Positions 51,834 to 60,675 of a stretch of 64,000 bases of DNA are shown here, one piece after another. Made by a program: the position numbers and the translations under genes. Each line of letters opens with the position of its first letter. Within the stretch, counting starts at the first letter, position 1. This DNA comes from Pseudomonadota bacterium (GTDB lineage: Bacteria; Pseudomonadota; Alphaproteobacteria; Rickettsiales; SXRF01). The notes below the pieces were generated by a model. That model saw only the letters and a list, made by a program, of their open reading frames with translations. It made no database searches and was not told where the DNA came from. The stretch covers positions 41,566 to 105,565 of the forward strand of contig CAUJHR010000007.1 in assembly GCA_963205195.1 (NCBI GenBank), in the 5' to 3' direction.

Positions 51834-52313
51834 ATGATGGTTGAAAAACAAAAATACCAGGCTTATGCAACTGCCACCCAGACAGTTTCACCGGTGCGCC
51901 AGATCGTATTGCTTTATGACGGGGCGATACGCTGTGTACAGCAGGCGAAAGAGGCCATTGAACAGAAACGCATCGAGGACCGTTATAACCTGCTTATTAA
52001 AGCTTCCGAGCTTATAGGTGGTTTGCAAGGTTGCCTCGATTTCGATAATGGCGGTGAAATTGCCCGTATACTTTACAGCTATTATTCATCTATTGATGCG
52101 CGTTTGTTCGCCATTCACCGTACCAACAGTACACAAGATTGTGACGGAATCATCAATGACCTTAAGGCGATGCGCGATTCATGGAACGAAATTGACCAAA
52201 ACAATGTGGCGGGTAATGGCAGTGATGGCGGAAATGTTACGGATTTCCCTGCGAAGGTGGATAATTCTGCCGTGCCGCCGCCGCCCAGTGAAGGGCTTAC
52301 TATCTCAGCTTAA
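51834..52313 (+). CDS. fliS: flagellin export chaperone FliS
   Basis: A 159-residue helical chaperone that binds the C terminus of flagellin before export. Seen: AYATATQTVSPVRQIVLLYDGAIRCVQQA, the RYNLLIKASELIGGLQGCLDF segment, GEIARILYSYY. A disordered C-terminal tail of about 35 residues (Pro-rich VDNSAVPPPPSEG) is longer than usual. ATG at 51834 or 51837 could be used. Directly downstream of fliD, as usual. Confidence 0.92.
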   Translation: MMVEKQKYQAYATATQTVSPVRQIVLLYDGAIRCVQQAKEAIEQKRIEDRYNLLIKASELIGGLQGCLDFDNGGEIARILYSYYSSIDARLFAIHRTNSTQDCDGIINDLKAMRDSWNEIDQNNVAGNGSDGGNVTDFPAKVDNSAVPPPPSEGLTISA

Positions 52314-52315
52314 TA

Positions 52316-52412
52316 GGGATTAGTGGTTGGAGATTAGAGCTTAGGGGGCTAGCCCAGCTCAGTAATGTTCCATCTATATTTCCTAATCCCCAATCTCCAA
52401 TCCCGAATCTCT
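52316..52412. repeat. inverted repeat between fliS and fliK
   Basis: Left arm about 52324-52345 (GGTTGGAGATTAGAGCTTAGG) and right arm about 52381-52403 (CCTAATCCCCAATCTCCAAT) are near-complementary around a loop of about 35 bp. Similar AATC/GATT-rich sequence occurs at 18844-18878, 29078-29114 and about 59030-59060. It may act as terminator after fliS. Confidence 0.65.
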
Positions 52413-52474
52413 CGTTTGGCACGGTACTTGCTTTATTTATCTGTAATATAAATTTGCAGTTAAGTGGGGTTATT

Positions 52475-54313
52475 ATGCCATCTTTACAATTCTCTGCCGC
52501 AACCATTGCCGGACTGCTTAACGGCAGCCAGAATGATAATGCTGCCAAAGGCGCAGAAAGCGCGGGAAAACCTTATGGGGGCAAAGACCAGTTTTCTTCA
52601 CTTCTGGATGTTGTCGGTAATATTTCAGATACGCCTAATGCTGGCAATAACCTAAAAGATAATGGAAAAAAAGATGATGATAAAACACCGGTAGCTGCAG
52701 CTATTGATGTTCCTGCGCCTTTTAAAACAAATACACGTGCTGGTGATGATAAAAAAGATAATAAGGTTGATAATGATGCCAAGGCTGACAATAGTGCAAA
52801 ACCTGCTGCGAAGGCTAATGATGATACGGACAACAGCCAGCAAAAACCTGCTGTTGCCGGTAATGATGATAATGCGCCGGTACAAAAAACCGCAGATAAT
52901 AAAATATTGAAAGCTGGCAAAGCAGCAAATACTGAAAAAACCAGTGTTGAAGATAGTTCTGAAAGTGATTCTGTTGATGAGCTAAAGGCAAAAATTTCCG
53001 AGCGGGTGGACAATCTTGCTGGGATTATGAATATAATTGCCCAGCTGCTTGCGGGCGCACAGGCGGTGCCTGCTGCTAATGATATTACGGTTTCGGTAAA
53101 TGCTGCCGGGGATAATATTGCGGCATCGGCGGCTACCAAGGCGGTTTCTGACCCGTTTGCAATTTTTGCCGACCTGAAAGATACGCTTGCTAAGCTCCAG
53201 CAGTTTTTACAGGCTGCAAATGGTCAGGATGCGCCACTCAGCGATGAACAGGCTGCAGCGCTTAATGATATAAATACAGCGCTTGCCGGTGATCTGGACG
53301 CACTTAAAAACCTGCTGCCGCAGGATGTAAATGGTGATAAGAAACAATCGCTGCTTGATATATTACAAGCCCAGCAGCCCGTAGAAAATAATAATACACA
53401 AAGCACAACTCTTGAAACGGGTGATGTAAAATCATTGCTGGCAAATGACATTGCACTTATCAGAGGGGCGCTCCAGAAATTTAAAGCTTTAAGCGAGGCA
53501 GCCCCGGCAAAACAACCCGCAACCCAGCCTGCCGCAGCTGATATGCTGCTTAAACAGATCATGCCGCAGGATAATAGCCGTGCCAATGATAACCAGCCTG
53601 TAAACCATATTGTGCTGCCAATTGCTATCCAGGCGGATGCAGCGGCAAGCCAGCAAACGCAGACGCAAAATAATCCAGTGGTTCTTTCGGCGACTGCTTC
53701 GGTGCATATACAAAATTCAGGCGCTGAAACTGAAACCGGAAGCGGTGGGAATATGGGGCAGGGCAGCAGCAATTCACAGCCGCAAATTACAACAGGCGGG
53801 ATAAGCGCAACGCAGACAGGCGCAACTGATAAAGCTGCCGGGTCACAATTTTCTGCTATGCTGCACCGTGCTACGCAAACCCCGGTTACTGAACAGGTTG
53901 CCTTCCAGATAAAAACAGCAGTAAATACTGGAAACAGCAAAATATCCATCCAGCTGCATCCTGAGGATCTGGGCAAACTTGATATTACGCTGGATGTTGA
54001 TGCTAAAGGCAAAACCGGGGTTACGGTAACAGCTGACAATAAGCAAACGCTTGATCTTTTGCAGCGCGATTCGCAGGGACTCCAGAAAGCATTGGCGGAT
54101 GCCGGACTTAAAACCGATGCCGGGAGTTTGAGTTTCAACCTGCGCGGCGGGGAACGTGAAGGGCAGGGCAGCCAGAACCAATCACAGGCGGCGAGCCAGT
54201 ACCAGAAATCGCAGCCTGATGACGCCCAGGGAGAGATAAATATTGCACAGGTAGCGGCGGTGACACGCAGCTATACATTAACCTTACCAGATGGGTTGGA
54301 TATAAAAATATAG
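52475..54313 (+). CDS. fliK: flagellar hook-length control protein FliK
   Basis: About 612 residues. The N-terminal two thirds are disordered, Asp/Asn/Lys- and Ala/Gln-rich, as expected for the molecular ruler. The C-terminal hook-length domain is recognisable: TEQVAFQIKTAVNTGNSKISIQL, HPEDLGKLDITLDVD, then TADNKQTLDLLQRDSQGLQKALADAGL. It sets hook length and switches export specificity. ATG at 52475 with AGTGGGG upstream is chosen over TTG at 52454. It precedes flgD by 10 bp. Confidence 0.88.
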   Translation: MPSLQFSAATIAGLLNGSQNDNAAKGAESAGKPYGGKDQFSSLLDVVGNISDTPNAGNNLKDNGKKDDDKTPVAAAIDVPAPFKTNTRAGDDKKDNKVDNDAKADNSAKPAAKANDDTDNSQQKPAVAGNDDNAPVQKTADNKILKAGKAANTEKTSVEDSSESDSVDELKAKISERVDNLAGIMNIIAQLLAGAQAVPAANDITVSVNAAGDNIAASAATKAVSDPFAIFADLKDTLAKLQQFLQAANGQDAPLSDEQAAALNDINTALAGDLDALKNLLPQDVNGDKKQSLLDILQAQQPVENNNTQSTTLETGDVKSLLANDIALIRGALQKFKALSEAAPAKQPATQPAAADMLLKQIMPQDNSRANDNQPVNHIVLPIAIQADAAASQQTQTQNNPVVLSATASVHIQNSGAETETGSGGNMGQGSSNSQPQITTGGISATQTGATDKAAGSQFSAMLHRATQTPVTEQVAFQIKTAVNTGNSKISIQLHPEDLGKLDITLDVDAKGKTGVTVTADNKQTLDLLQRDSQGLQKALADAGLKTDAGSLSFNLRGGEREGQGSQNQSQAASQYQKSQPDDAQGEINIAQVAAVTRSYTLTLPDGLDIKI

Positions 54314-54323
54314 GAGAAGTTTT

Positions 54324-55055
54324 ATGGCCGTGAACAGCGCAACAAGTGTAGTGGATAACATAAATAATGTTACCAATAAAAACTCAAAAAATAGTGATGC
54401 TGCCAAGGCGCAGACCAACTATCAGGACTTCCTGCATCTGCTTACCACGCAATTGCAGAACCAGGACCCAACAGCCCCGACTGATACCAACCAGCTTACA
54501 CAGCAGATAGCAACGCTCAGCCAGGTGGAACAGCAGATAAACACTAACAGCAATTTGCAGAAGCTTATAAGCCTTTTCAACACCACTACTATGAACAGTG
54601 TGGTTGATTATATCGGCAAGCAGGTGGAAACATCCGGCAGCCAGGGTTCGTTGCTTAATGGCACAGCAATGTTTGTGTATAACCTTGATAAAGATGCGGA
54701 CAGCGCAGCAGTAACCATCACAGATGCGGCGGGAAATACCGTGCTTAATGCTAATGGCACGAAAGTTGCAGGACGTAATGAAGTAATCTGGGATGGCAAG
54801 GATAATTCAGGGAACCAGCTTGCAGATGGTACATATACAATAAAGGTGGTGGCTAAAGATGCAACAGGGGCGGATGTGAAAGTGACAACATCGACAGTGG
54901 GAGTGGTTACTTCGGTGGATTCAAAAGACGGTACGCCTACCCTGATGCTGGGTGATATTGCGGTTGGTATTGATAAGGTTCTCTCGGTTCGCCCGGCAGG
55001 ACAACTGGTACAGAACCCGCCAGCTACGGGTGATAGTTCGGGTGCGGATAGTTAA
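54324..55055 (+). CDS. flgD: flagellar hook cap protein FlgD
   Basis: A 243-residue scaffold for hook polymerisation. The N-terminal DFLHLLTTQLQNQDPTAPTDTNQLTQQIATLSQVEQ is diagnostic. Then a FlgD tudor/Ig-like part (VYNLDKDADSAAVTITDAAGNTV, NEVIWDGKDNSGNQLADGTYTIKV). TAGGAGAAG precedes the ATG. Part of fliK-flgD-flgE. Confidence 0.95.
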   Translation: MAVNSATSVVDNINNVTNKNSKNSDAAKAQTNYQDFLHLLTTQLQNQDPTAPTDTNQLTQQIATLSQVEQQINTNSNLQKLISLFNTTTMNSVVDYIGKQVETSGSQGSLLNGTAMFVYNLDKDADSAAVTITDAAGNTVLNANGTKVAGRNEVIWDGKDNSGNQLADGTYTIKVVAKDATGADVKVTTSTVGVVTSVDSKDGTPTLMLGDIAVGIDKVLSVRPAGQLVQNPPATGDSSGADS

Positions 55056-55064
55056 GGAGACCCT

Positions 55065-55105
55065 CACCCCGACCCTCTCCCTGAGAGGGAGAGGGGAAAA
55101 AGGTG
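55065..55105. repeat. 41-bp palindromic repeat between flgD and flgE
   Basis: Near-identical to the thiL insertion at 6215-6255, with the hairpin CTCTCCCTGAGAGGGAGA. It starts 10 bp after the flgD stop. Confidence 0.85.
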
Positions 55106-55152
55106 AATTGGTGAAATTATAACAAAGTAACATCGTTAGATGGAGAAGATTT

Positions 55153-58100
55153 ATGAGTTTATATGGTGCGTTATATTCTGGTGTATCTGGTCTTAAAGGC
55201 CAGAGTAACAAGATAGGTATCATTTCCGATAACATTTCAAACGTGAACACGGTAGGCTATAAAGGTAACCGCGGCGGGTTTGAAAGCCTTGTTACATCAT
55301 CAGCAAGCGTTGCTGATTTCTCTCCGGGCGGCGTGCTTGGCTCAAACCAGCAGCTTGTAAGCAAGCAGGGCTTGCTGCAATCAACCGATTCACCAACCGA
55401 TATCGCGATCTCCGGCGATGGCTTCTTTGTTGTAAACCAGCAGCCCGACAGCGCAGGGCAGGTTTATTACACCCGCGCCGGTTCGTTCACGCAGGATTCA
55501 ACCGGGAACTTCCGCAACGCCGCAGGTTACTTCCTGCAGGCATGGCCGCTTGACCGCGAAGGCCGCCTGCCTGGTGAAACCGGAAACCTGAATACCAACT
55601 CTAACGCTAACATATCAAGCTTGACAACGGTGAACGTGACCAACCTTACCGGCGTGGCGGCGGCAACTTCCAAAGTGACCGTGGGTGCGAACCTTAACTC
55701 CGGGCAGGTGGCGTATGCCGGTGCTTCGGGAACTTTAACGCCGGATCCTTTCCATCTTGCCAATGCCAGTGTCGCTTCCAAGGATATTTTGATTCCTAGC
55801 GGAGTGAACAACGTTCCCGGCGGAGTAAACAACCTGACCCGCGGTGACCGCATAACGGTGTCAACCGGGCTTGGCCTCAGCTACACATACCGCTATAGCG
55901 GCTTCACTTTTGGCCGTGACGTTACTAACCCGTCATCAGTAGGCGATAACGGCGCAGCAGTTCTTTCTTCACCGAACACGCTTACTTCTGCTGCTGTTGC
56001 TATGGCGAATAACCCGGTTGCAACTACGAATACCTCGACTACGGTAACTATTACAAGTACAGCACATGGACTAGTTACAGGGGATGCCGTGACATTGGCT
56101 GGGCTTGCAGCAACTGGTGGTATTCCGGCTGGCGAATTGAATGCAACCCATATTGTAACCGTGATTGACGCTAATACTTATACCATAACAACCACAACTG
56201 CAGCAACGTCGACAGTTGCCGCAGGCGGCGGTGCGGGCGGCACAAAAACCAATTTACCGTTTTCTGTAGTTGCTAGCACAAACGCTGTTACTGTAAGGCA
56301 GGTTGGGCATGGGCTTGTTGATGGTGAAGTGGTGCAGCTTACCGGGAATGCAACAAACGTAGGTACCATTCCGTTTGCTGAACTGAATGATACATTTGTG
56401 GTGGATGTGATTGATGATGACCATTACCAGATACACACAGCATCTTCCAACGGGCTTACTCCTGCTGGCGGAGGCACCGGTACAATTGCAGCGACCACAA
56501 GGCTGTTTTCCGGCGCGATACTGGATGCAAGCAATGCTACAACCCGTTTCCTTGCCAATACCGGGACATCTCAATTCAGTACATCGGCGCTTAAATTCAC
56601 CATCACAACTACAGCAACTGGAACGGTATCATTTACTTATACCTCAGCTTCGCCAAACGCGCAGCTTGGCCAGTTCAACACCATGAACAACCTTGCCGAT
56701 GCGATCAACGCAGTAACCGGGCTTTCGGCACGTGTTTCTGACGGCAGGCTATATGTCGGCGCAACCGACGCGAACGCGGCTATTACTTTTGCCAATGGTT
56801 CGGCAGTAGGTACTGCAGGACCTCCAGTACAATGGGGTATTGACTGGGTGCGTGAGCTTGGGTTCGCTAATTTAGGTACAGGTACTGACCGTTTTGCATC
56901 GCTTGACGGCTTAAAAGACCTTGTAAATAATTCATCGGGATTGACTGCGAATATTTCCAGCGCGCTTTCTTCAGCCAGCTTGAAAATTAACGTGAACAAC
57001 CCGAATGATACTATTACTTTCTCGGATTTTCCGGCACCATCTAACGTGGCGCTTGGCACTACGCCATTTACTACGACTGCTGGAAGCGGAGTTGTTACAG
57101 TTACATTGCCTACGGCACCTATCCCACCATATGTAACCGGTGATGTGGTGGATATGGGAACGTTGGCAGGCGGCCCTTATGATGGGATAGCTGCTGCTGA
57201 CCTTTCGGGCAAGTTCTCCATTACTGTTGTCAATGCCACAACTTTCCGCATAACAGCCAAGAATGGAGCAGAAGCTACAACAGGCATAGCTACTGGACCG
57301 AATACAATATCAATGGCGCCGCCGCAAAACTACGGAAGCATTGTATCAGAACTTGGCCTGCAGCCGTCGCTTAATGGTAATGCTTATACGGCACAGACCA
57401 CCGGGGCGCTTGGACCAGCTTACGATGCGCTTGATGCTACCAAGAATATCGCTGGCGGTACTATCACTGCACAGTTTAGCCGCCCAATAAGGGTTTATGA
57501 TTCACTTGGTACCGGGCATGATTTGAATATCAGCTTTATAAAAACCGATGTGAACACATGGGCGGCGGAAGTTTATGCCGCTAACCCATCTGAAATTACC
57601 ACTGCACGCCCTAACGGGCAGGTGACATCCGGTAATATCAAATTTAACGGGGATGGCAGTCTTCAGAGCCTTGATGGTTCGCTTACCGACCCGCTGGATA
57701 TTACATGGACCAATGGTGCGGTTTCCAGCAATATAACTTTTGACTGGGGAACTGCCGGTTCGCCGTTTGGGACAGTGGGGGCATCATCAATTGGTAAAAC
57801 CGATGGGCTTAGCCAGTTCAACAGCGCTTACCGCGTGAACTTTGTAAACCAGAACGGCGCTCCGGTGGGTGACCTTACCAGCGTGTCGATAACGGAAGAG
57901 GGCTTCGTGGTTGCTAGTTACAGTAACGGACAGACGCAAAACCTGTTCAAGATACCGCTTGCGGATTTTGCCAACCCCAACCAGCTTGCGACATCTTCGG
58001 GCAACGTGTTTTTGCAATCGGCGGAATCGGGCGAAGTGAATTTGCGCCAGCCGGGAACCAGCGGGGTGGGTAAGATCGCTGCGTCGTCGCTTGAACAATC

Positions 58101-58224
58101 GAATGTGGAACTTGCGGACCAGCTTACGGATATGATCGTTGCCCAGCGCGCATATCAGGCGAATACAAAGGTGATTTCTACAACCGACCAGTTGCTTAGC
58201 CAGCTAAATGACATTCTAAGGTAG
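55153..58224 (+). CDS. flgE: enlarged flagellar hook protein FlgE
   Basis: A 1023-residue hook protein. N-terminal SLYGALYSGVSGLKGQSNKIGIISDNISNVNTVGYKG and C-terminal SLEQSNVELADQLTDMIVAQRAYQANTKVISTTDQ are the D0 rod/hook signatures. FFVVNQ (about residue 96) and the FlgE D2 domain (ITAQFSRPIRVYDSLGTGHDLNISF) near residue 775 are normal. Typical FlgE proteins are about 400 residues; the extra comes from inserted Thr/Val-rich modules near residues 297-355, 374-440 and 640-716, with the HGLVTGDAV / ELNATHIVTVIDANTYTI pattern. TGGAGAAG precedes the ATG. Confidence 0.92.
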   Translation: MSLYGALYSGVSGLKGQSNKIGIISDNISNVNTVGYKGNRGGFESLVTSSASVADFSPGGVLGSNQQLVSKQGLLQSTDSPTDIAISGDGFFVVNQQPDSAGQVYYTRAGSFTQDSTGNFRNAAGYFLQAWPLDREGRLPGETGNLNTNSNANISSLTTVNVTNLTGVAAATSKVTVGANLNSGQVAYAGASGTLTPDPFHLANASVASKDILIPSGVNNVPGGVNNLTRGDRITVSTGLGLSYTYRYSGFTFGRDVTNPSSVGDNGAAVLSSPNTLTSAAVAMANNPVATTNTSTTVTITSTAHGLVTGDAVTLAGLAATGGIPAGELNATHIVTVIDANTYTITTTTAATSTVAAGGGAGGTKTNLPFSVVASTNAVTVRQVGHGLVDGEVVQLTGNATNVGTIPFAELNDTFVVDVIDDDHYQIHTASSNGLTPAGGGTGTIAATTRLFSGAILDASNATTRFLANTGTSQFSTSALKFTITTTATGTVSFTYTSASPNAQLGQFNTMNNLADAINAVTGLSARVSDGRLYVGATDANAAITFANGSAVGTAGPPVQWGIDWVRELGFANLGTGTDRFASLDGLKDLVNNSSGLTANISSALSSASLKINVNNPNDTITFSDFPAPSNVALGTTPFTTTAGSGVVTVTLPTAPIPPYVTGDVVDMGTLAGGPYDGIAAADLSGKFSITVVNATTFRITAKNGAEATTGIATGPNTISMAPPQNYGSIVSELGLQPSLNGNAYTAQTTGALGPAYDALDATKNIAGGTITAQFSRPIRVYDSLGTGHDLNISFIKTDVNTWAAEVYAANPSEITTARPNGQVTSGNIKFNGDGSLQSLDGSLTDPLDITWTNGAVSSNITFDWGTAGSPFGTVGASSIGKTDGLSQFNSAYRVNFVNQNGAPVGDLTSVSITEEGFVVASYSNGQTQNLFKIPLADFANPNQLATSSGNVFLQSAESGEVNLRQPGTSGVGKIAASSLEQSNVELADQLTDMIVAQRAYQANTKVISTTDQLLSQLNDILR

Positions 58225-58236
58225 TAAATTACTTCT

Positions 58237-58284
58237 TTTAGTTCTACACTTTGCCAGCCATAAGCTGACTGGTGTAGAACTAAA
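58237..58284 (+). terminator. long hairpin after flgE
   Basis: TTTAGTTCTACAC and GTGTAGAACTAAA make a perfect 13-bp stem around a loop that itself can pair (CAGC with GCTG). It starts 12 bp after the flgE stop. There is no U tract after the stem, so it may be a processing or stability element rather than a strong intrinsic terminator. Confidence 0.6.
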
Positions 58285-58367
58285 TAGAATGCTCTTAGGG
58301 ATTGTTATTACAGGCGGAAAATAGTTAATATTTACAGGTTAATAGTAAATTCTTTGTTTATTTCACC

Positions 58368-58396
58368 TTGACATATAATGAACTATTCCCTATTTA
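58368..58396 (+). promoter_or_regulatory. possible promoter for the 58525 gene
   Basis: TTGACA, 17-bp spacer, TATTTA. The -35 is perfect, the -10 weak. An inverted repeat TTCCC/GGGAA (58386-58406) overlaps the -10 and could be an operator. The rest of the 300-bp gap 58225-58524 is AT-rich with no gene. Confidence 0.4.
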
Positions 58397-58524
58397 AGAA
58401 GGGAAAGATTTTATTGGATTTATAACCATATATTGTGGATAAGTTTAATGAAATGCCGACATATAGAATAAAAAAATTAAAAAATTAAAAGTTTTGTTTA
58501 AATCGCTTTTTGTGGATTTGTAAA

Positions 58525-58875
58525 ATGAGAAGATTAAATCTTACAGCTAAAAGACTAGCGGCCTCCGCTGTGAGCGCCCCCCGTAAAACTTCGGACAGTG
58601 ATGCCCAGGCCCCGAATATGATGCTTGATTCGCGCTATCTGCGCCAGTCATCTTCCCTGATACAGGAAGCATTGCAAAAAGGGTTTGACGTGTTGCAGCT
58701 CGCTAATGGCGATATTGTGACCACAGGCACCAAGACCGTGGTTCACCAATATGTGTGGGACGATGAGAAGGGCAAACTGGTAAAAGCAAAGCCTGATACC
58801 CGCAAAGCAAAGCGTGCCTCCGGCGATGCTGATGAAGCGGAAGATGCTTCGGTGATGGAAAGCGAAGAAGCCTAA
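58525..58875 (+). CDS. conserved-looking hypothetical, 116 residues
   Basis: A basic N terminus (RRLNLTAKRLAAS), then a compact central part LDSRYLRQSSSLIQEALQKGFDVLQLANGDIVTTGTKTVVHQYVWD, then a Lys- and Glu/Asp-rich tail. The central part reminds me of DUF2671 proteins of Rickettsiales, but I cannot verify this by eye. ATG at 58525 is preferred; TTG at 58510 is in frame. No strong Shine-Dalgarno is seen. No membrane segment or signal peptide. It converges on bolA across a palindromic repeat. Confidence 0.6.
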   Translation: MRRLNLTAKRLAASAVSAPRKTSDSDAQAPNMMLDSRYLRQSSSLIQEALQKGFDVLQLANGDIVTTGTKTVVHQYVWDDEKGKLVKAKPDTRKAKRASGDADEAEDASVMESEEA

Positions 58876-58886
58876 ACAATCCATTT

Positions 58887-59007
58887 AAATTCTACTATAC
58901 CTTGCTGCAAACTTGGTTTTTTCCGCTTCCGCTGCTCATGTACTAGCGTGTACACTCCGCTGCGGTTCTCAAAAACCTGCGTTTTCGCTAGCGGCTTAGC
59001 GAATTTA
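58887..59007. repeat. palindromic repeat between convergent genes (variant of the 121-bp type)
   Basis: AAATTCTAC at the left and GCGAATTT at the right form short inverted ends; the centre has TGTACTAGCGTGTACA and a TACACTCCGCTGCGG core shared with 2949-3090. Length is about 121 bp and, like the three main copies, it lies between a plus and a minus gene that converge. Sequence identity to them is low. Confidence 0.5.
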
Positions 59008-59032
59008 AAAGTGATGTTTGTGGATACCTAAT

Positions 59033-59335
59033 CTAATCCCTAAGTTCCCCGAATCCGATCCCGTAGTATTCCTCAGGAGTCATTGTTTTCAGCACAGTCA
59101 GCGCATGGAATTTTTTCATTTCGTCGGCTATTGCTTTATGAACTGCCCGCGAGCGTTCAATACGCGATTTGCCAGCAAAAAAATCAGAAACTATTATAAT
59201 ACCTATATGGGTTTCGCTGCTGCCCGGCGGCGCTCCTGCATGCCCAGCATGCTTATGGCTTTCATCAAATATTTCCAAATGGCTGGGTGCAAATGCGGCG
59301 CTTAGTTTTTCGCGGATCTGGTTTTGGAGGATCAT
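59033..59335 (-). CDS. bolA: BolA family protein
   Basis: A 100-residue BolA protein. Seen: IREKLSAAFAPSHLEIFDESHKHAGHAGAP with the conserved His residues, GSSETHIGIIIVSDFFAGKSRIERSRAVH, and the C-terminal IGFGEL. BolA proteins pair with monothiol glutaredoxins in Fe-S handling; no grx gene is here. It is downstream of gshA on the same strand, which fits a glutathione-linked role. Confidence 0.93.
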   Translation of the reverse strand: MILQNQIREKLSAAFAPSHLEIFDESHKHAGHAGAPPGSSETHIGIIIVSDFFAGKSRIERSRAVHKAIADEMKKFHALTVLKTMTPEEYYGIGFGELRD

Positions 59336-59364
59336 CTTCTTTCACTTTCAGCTATAGAATGATT

Positions 59365-59442
59365 GTCATCTCGAGTGAAACGAGAGATCTTTTCTTTGTT
59401 CTTTTGCAAAGATTCCTCACATGCGTTCGGAATGACAAAATT
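59365..59442. repeat. dispersed repeat between gshA and bolA
   Basis: Begins with GTCATCTCGAGTGAAACGAG and ends with GTTCGGAATGACAAAATT, with inverted ends of the TGTCATTCCGA type. Its right part matches 31783-31818. It fills the gshA-bolA gap. Confidence 0.6.
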
Positions 59443-59445
59443 CAT

Positions 59446-60675
59446 TTAATACTTCTCCCGCGCTGCGGCTAGGGCGGCGATAGAAGCTATAAGCCCATGC
59501 GCGTGGAAATTACAGTTCTTGACCTTTTTCCATTTTCCCAGTTCGTCTTCGCTTTCATCACACATGCCTGTGAAACTCATTCCTGCGGCGTTCAGATTGT
59601 TTTGCATATTACGCTGGCTGTTGAAGCGGTATATCCCGCCGGTGGGAATTCCGTCGATCATATATACCATAGGTTCTGCCGGAGAGTTTTCCACCATATC
59701 TATGGTTTCTATTCCTTCCTGTATTATTACCTCGCTTACCTGCGTGCCTTCTTTTATAACGCTCATTTTATTGCGTTCTTTTTTATTAAGTTCCAGCACT
59801 TCGCCTGCGGATTTTACAGTCATTATTCCCATACCATAAGTGCCGGAATCGGCCTTGATGTATATATACGGCTCACTTTCTATTGCGTATTCCTTGTGTT
59901 TTTTCCGGCTTTCTTCCAGTATTTCATCTATGGACTGTGCGAGGCATTCCATTGAATTTTTATCCTTGAAATCCACCATGCCGCACTGGTGGGAAGAAGC
60001 GCATATCAGCCACGGGTCAATAGAAAATTTTTCTGAGAAATTTTTTGCGAGTTTTTTATATTCAGCAAAATGGACACTTTTGCGGCGCCTGAACCAACCC
60101 ATATTTGCAGGCGGTATAAGCGGCTGGTTTACCTGCTGCAGTATTTCGGGAATTCCGGGAGTAAGGTCGTTATTCAAAATTATGATGTCAGGTGTATATC
60201 CATCAGCCAGTAGTAAGTTCCCGTGGTTTTTTACCAATGGATACTGAGTAATTTCGCTGCCAGATGCGGCGGTGAATTTTTGCGGACTACCCAGCTCGGG
60301 GTTTATGCTTCCTATCCTTGTTTCCAGCCCTGATTTTTCAAGCAATGACATTAGCACTGCGAGGTTATCGAAATATGCCAGATTCCGGGTGTGGTTTTCT
60401 GGAAGGATAAGTGCTTTCTTTGCCTTAGGGTAATGGTCCTGCAGATAACGGGTAATATACAGGCTGGCGCGTTCCTGCGCTGCCGGGGAAAGGTTATTAA
60501 AGCCTGCCGGGAATAAATTGGTATCAACCGGCGCAAGGCGCAAACCGCTATGGCGCAGGTCTACGGAAGTATAGAAATAAGGCTCGGAAATTGAACGTGC
60601 ATTAGCGAACCATTCTTCGACCTCATCAAGGCGGTTATCCGTCAGGTTTTTAATTGTATCGAGAATTTTCAGCAT
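59446..60675 (-). CDS. gshA: glutamate-cysteine ligase, Acidithiobacillus-type (GshA)
   Basis: First step of glutathione synthesis, joining glutamate and cysteine with ATP. The 409-residue protein resembles the GshA family first described from Acidithiobacillus ferrooxidans and common in proteobacteria, rather than the enterobacterial or plant-type enzyme. Recognisable parts: SVDLRHSGLRLAPVDTNLFPAGFNNL, NHTRNLAYFDN, IIILNNDLTPGIP, PYIYIKADSGTYGMGI (ATP-grasp-like) and GGIYRFNSQRN. The start shares a base with the rsmE stop (TAATG). bolA is next downstream. Confidence 0.92.
   Translation of the reverse strand: MLKILDTIKNLTDNRLDEVEEWFANARSISEPYFYTSVDLRHSGLRLAPVDTNLFPAGFNNLSPAAQERASLYITRYLQDHYPKAKKALILPENHTRNLAYFDNLAVLMSLLEKSGLETRIGSINPELGSPQKFTAASGSEITQYPLVKNHGNLLLADGYTPDIIILNNDLTPGIPEILQQVNQPLIPPANMGWFRRRKSVHFAEYKKLAKNFSEKFSIDPWLICASSHQCGMVDFKDKNSMECLAQSIDEILEESRKKHKEYAIESEPYIYIKADSGTYGMGIMTVKSAGEVLELNKKERNKMSVIKEGTQVSEVIIQEGIETIDMVENSPAEPMVYMIDGIPTGGIYRFNSQRNMQNNLNAAGMSFTGMCDESEDELGKWKKVKNCNFHAHGLIASIAALAAAREKY

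Noticed and set aside
53224..54138. 304-codon open frame on the minus strand
   Set aside because: It lies fully opposite fliK, has a Ser/Cys/Ala/Val composition typical of an antisense shadow, and has no ribosome binding site.
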